Shown: positions 13,277 to 13,595 of the stretch, piece after piece
How positions within the stretch are numbered: the first letter of the stretch is position 1
Layout of the letters: every line of letters begins with the position of its first letter
NCBI RefSeq assembly: GCF_938040765.1
Contig: NZ_CALIAA010000215.1
Location: 1-13,595, forward strand
DNA: 13,595 nt
Source: an uncultured Fretibacterium sp.
GTDB lineage: Bacteria; Synergistota; Synergistia; Synergistales; Aminobacteriaceae
Direction: 5' to 3'
Program-made: the position numbers and the translations under genes
Notes under the pieces: model-generated
Told to the model about the DNA's origin: nothing
The model's input: the letters and a program-made list of their open reading frames with translations, nothing else
Databases searched by the model: none

Positions 13277-13595
13277 ATGAGGCTGTTGGTCATCAACTCC
13301 AACATGAACCGTGAGATTACGGACAAGATCCAAAACATCGCCCGTGGCCTGGCGAACCCCGATACGACGGTGGACGCGATCTGTGCGGAGTGGGGCGTTC
13401 CGGCGATCGAGGGCGGTTACGATGCGGCGTTTGCCGCTCTGGCTACAGTCGAGTCGATCAAGCGCCACGAGAAAAACTACGATGCCTTTATCATCGCCTG
13501 CTACTCCGATCCGGGCCTTTATGCCGCGCGCGAACTGACGAACAAGCCGGTCTATGGCATCGCTCAGGCTTCGATGCTGGCGGCGTGTTCCTTTG
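13277..13595 (+). CDS. Asp/Glu/hydantoin racemase family protein, N-terminal part
   Basis: 106 residues are visible before the window ends; full-length relatives run to roughly 210-250. The first strand MRLLVINSNMN is the family's substrate-phosphate-like turn region, and FIIACYSDPGLYAARELTNK (71-90) carries the first catalytic cysteine (Cys75) of these cofactor-free two-cysteine racemases; the second lies beyond the edge. The pattern ACYSDPGL...PVYGIAQASM is closest to the hydantoin racemase / AroM-like branch rather than to MurI glutamate racemase, so I do not name it. ATG 13277 has GAGGTG six bases upstream. It follows the symporter gene by 35 bases with no terminator, suggesting the transported compound or a product is racemised. 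Confidence 0.85.
   Translation, partial: MRLLVINSNMNREITDKIQNIARGLANPDTTVDAICAEWGVPAIEGGYDAAFAALATVESIKRHEKNYDAFIIACYSDPGLYAARELTNKPVYGIAQASMLAACSF

Noticed and set aside
13277..13595. Glutamate racemase MurI
   Set aside because: The visible half lacks the MurI-type DSGVGG start and has the ACYSDPGL form of hydantoin racemase relatives, so a broader family name is safer.

Overview
The window is GC-rich and looks like chromosome of a diderm anaerobe. I infer the phylum Synergistota. The sequence combines an outer-membrane secretin with its PilMNOP partners (diderm) with an EF-P / CD1247-like zinc ribbon / Asp23 / NusB / XseA cluster of a kind familiar from Firmicutes. It also carries a pair of carboxylate or amino-acid permeases beside an Asp/Glu-type racemase, which suits an amino-acid fermenter. 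This placement is an inference from gene content and was not checked against a database. A diderm Firmicute (Negativicutes) is the main alternative.

Minus strand, 1-4884: a tightly packed housekeeping operon, transcribed right to left: efp, zinc-ribbon coiled-coil protein, asp23-like gene, small membrane protein, nusB, xseA, mtnA (the last is cut off by the window edge near its C-terminus). A perfect TATAAT lies upstream of efp. Several genes overlap or nearly touch (nusB/xseA overlap by 41 bp, xseA/mtnA share TTGA), and several use TTG or GTG starts, chosen here from Shine-Dalgarno position.

Minus strand, 5083-9537: a second operon, pilM-pilN-pilO-pilP-pilQ, encoding the alignment complex and outer-membrane secretin of a type IV pilus or related machine. 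It uses ATGA overlaps and appears to be driven by an extended -10 promoter at about 9600-9608.

Plus strand, 9781-9920: a small-type signal recognition particle RNA gene (ffs) with its own TATAAT box, divergent from pilM. It is followed by about 560 bp without a convincing gene (9921-10482). That stretch is rich in structure: palindromes, a possible three-helix RNA, two 15-bp direct repeats, three tandem 27-bp repeats and a long GC hairpin nested inside an outer inverted repeat.

Plus strand, 10483-13595: a transport and metabolism operon with a YfcC/DcuC-type permease, an SLC1/DAACS-type symporter whose substrate-site residues differ from glutamate/aspartate transporters, and the start of an Asp/Glu/hydantoin racemase family gene. 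The set suggests uptake or exchange of an organic or amino acid plus racemisation.

The observations most worth a second look are the arginine at the tip of EF-P, the rewired binding site of the DAACS protein beside the racemase, and the structured repeat region 9963-10392.
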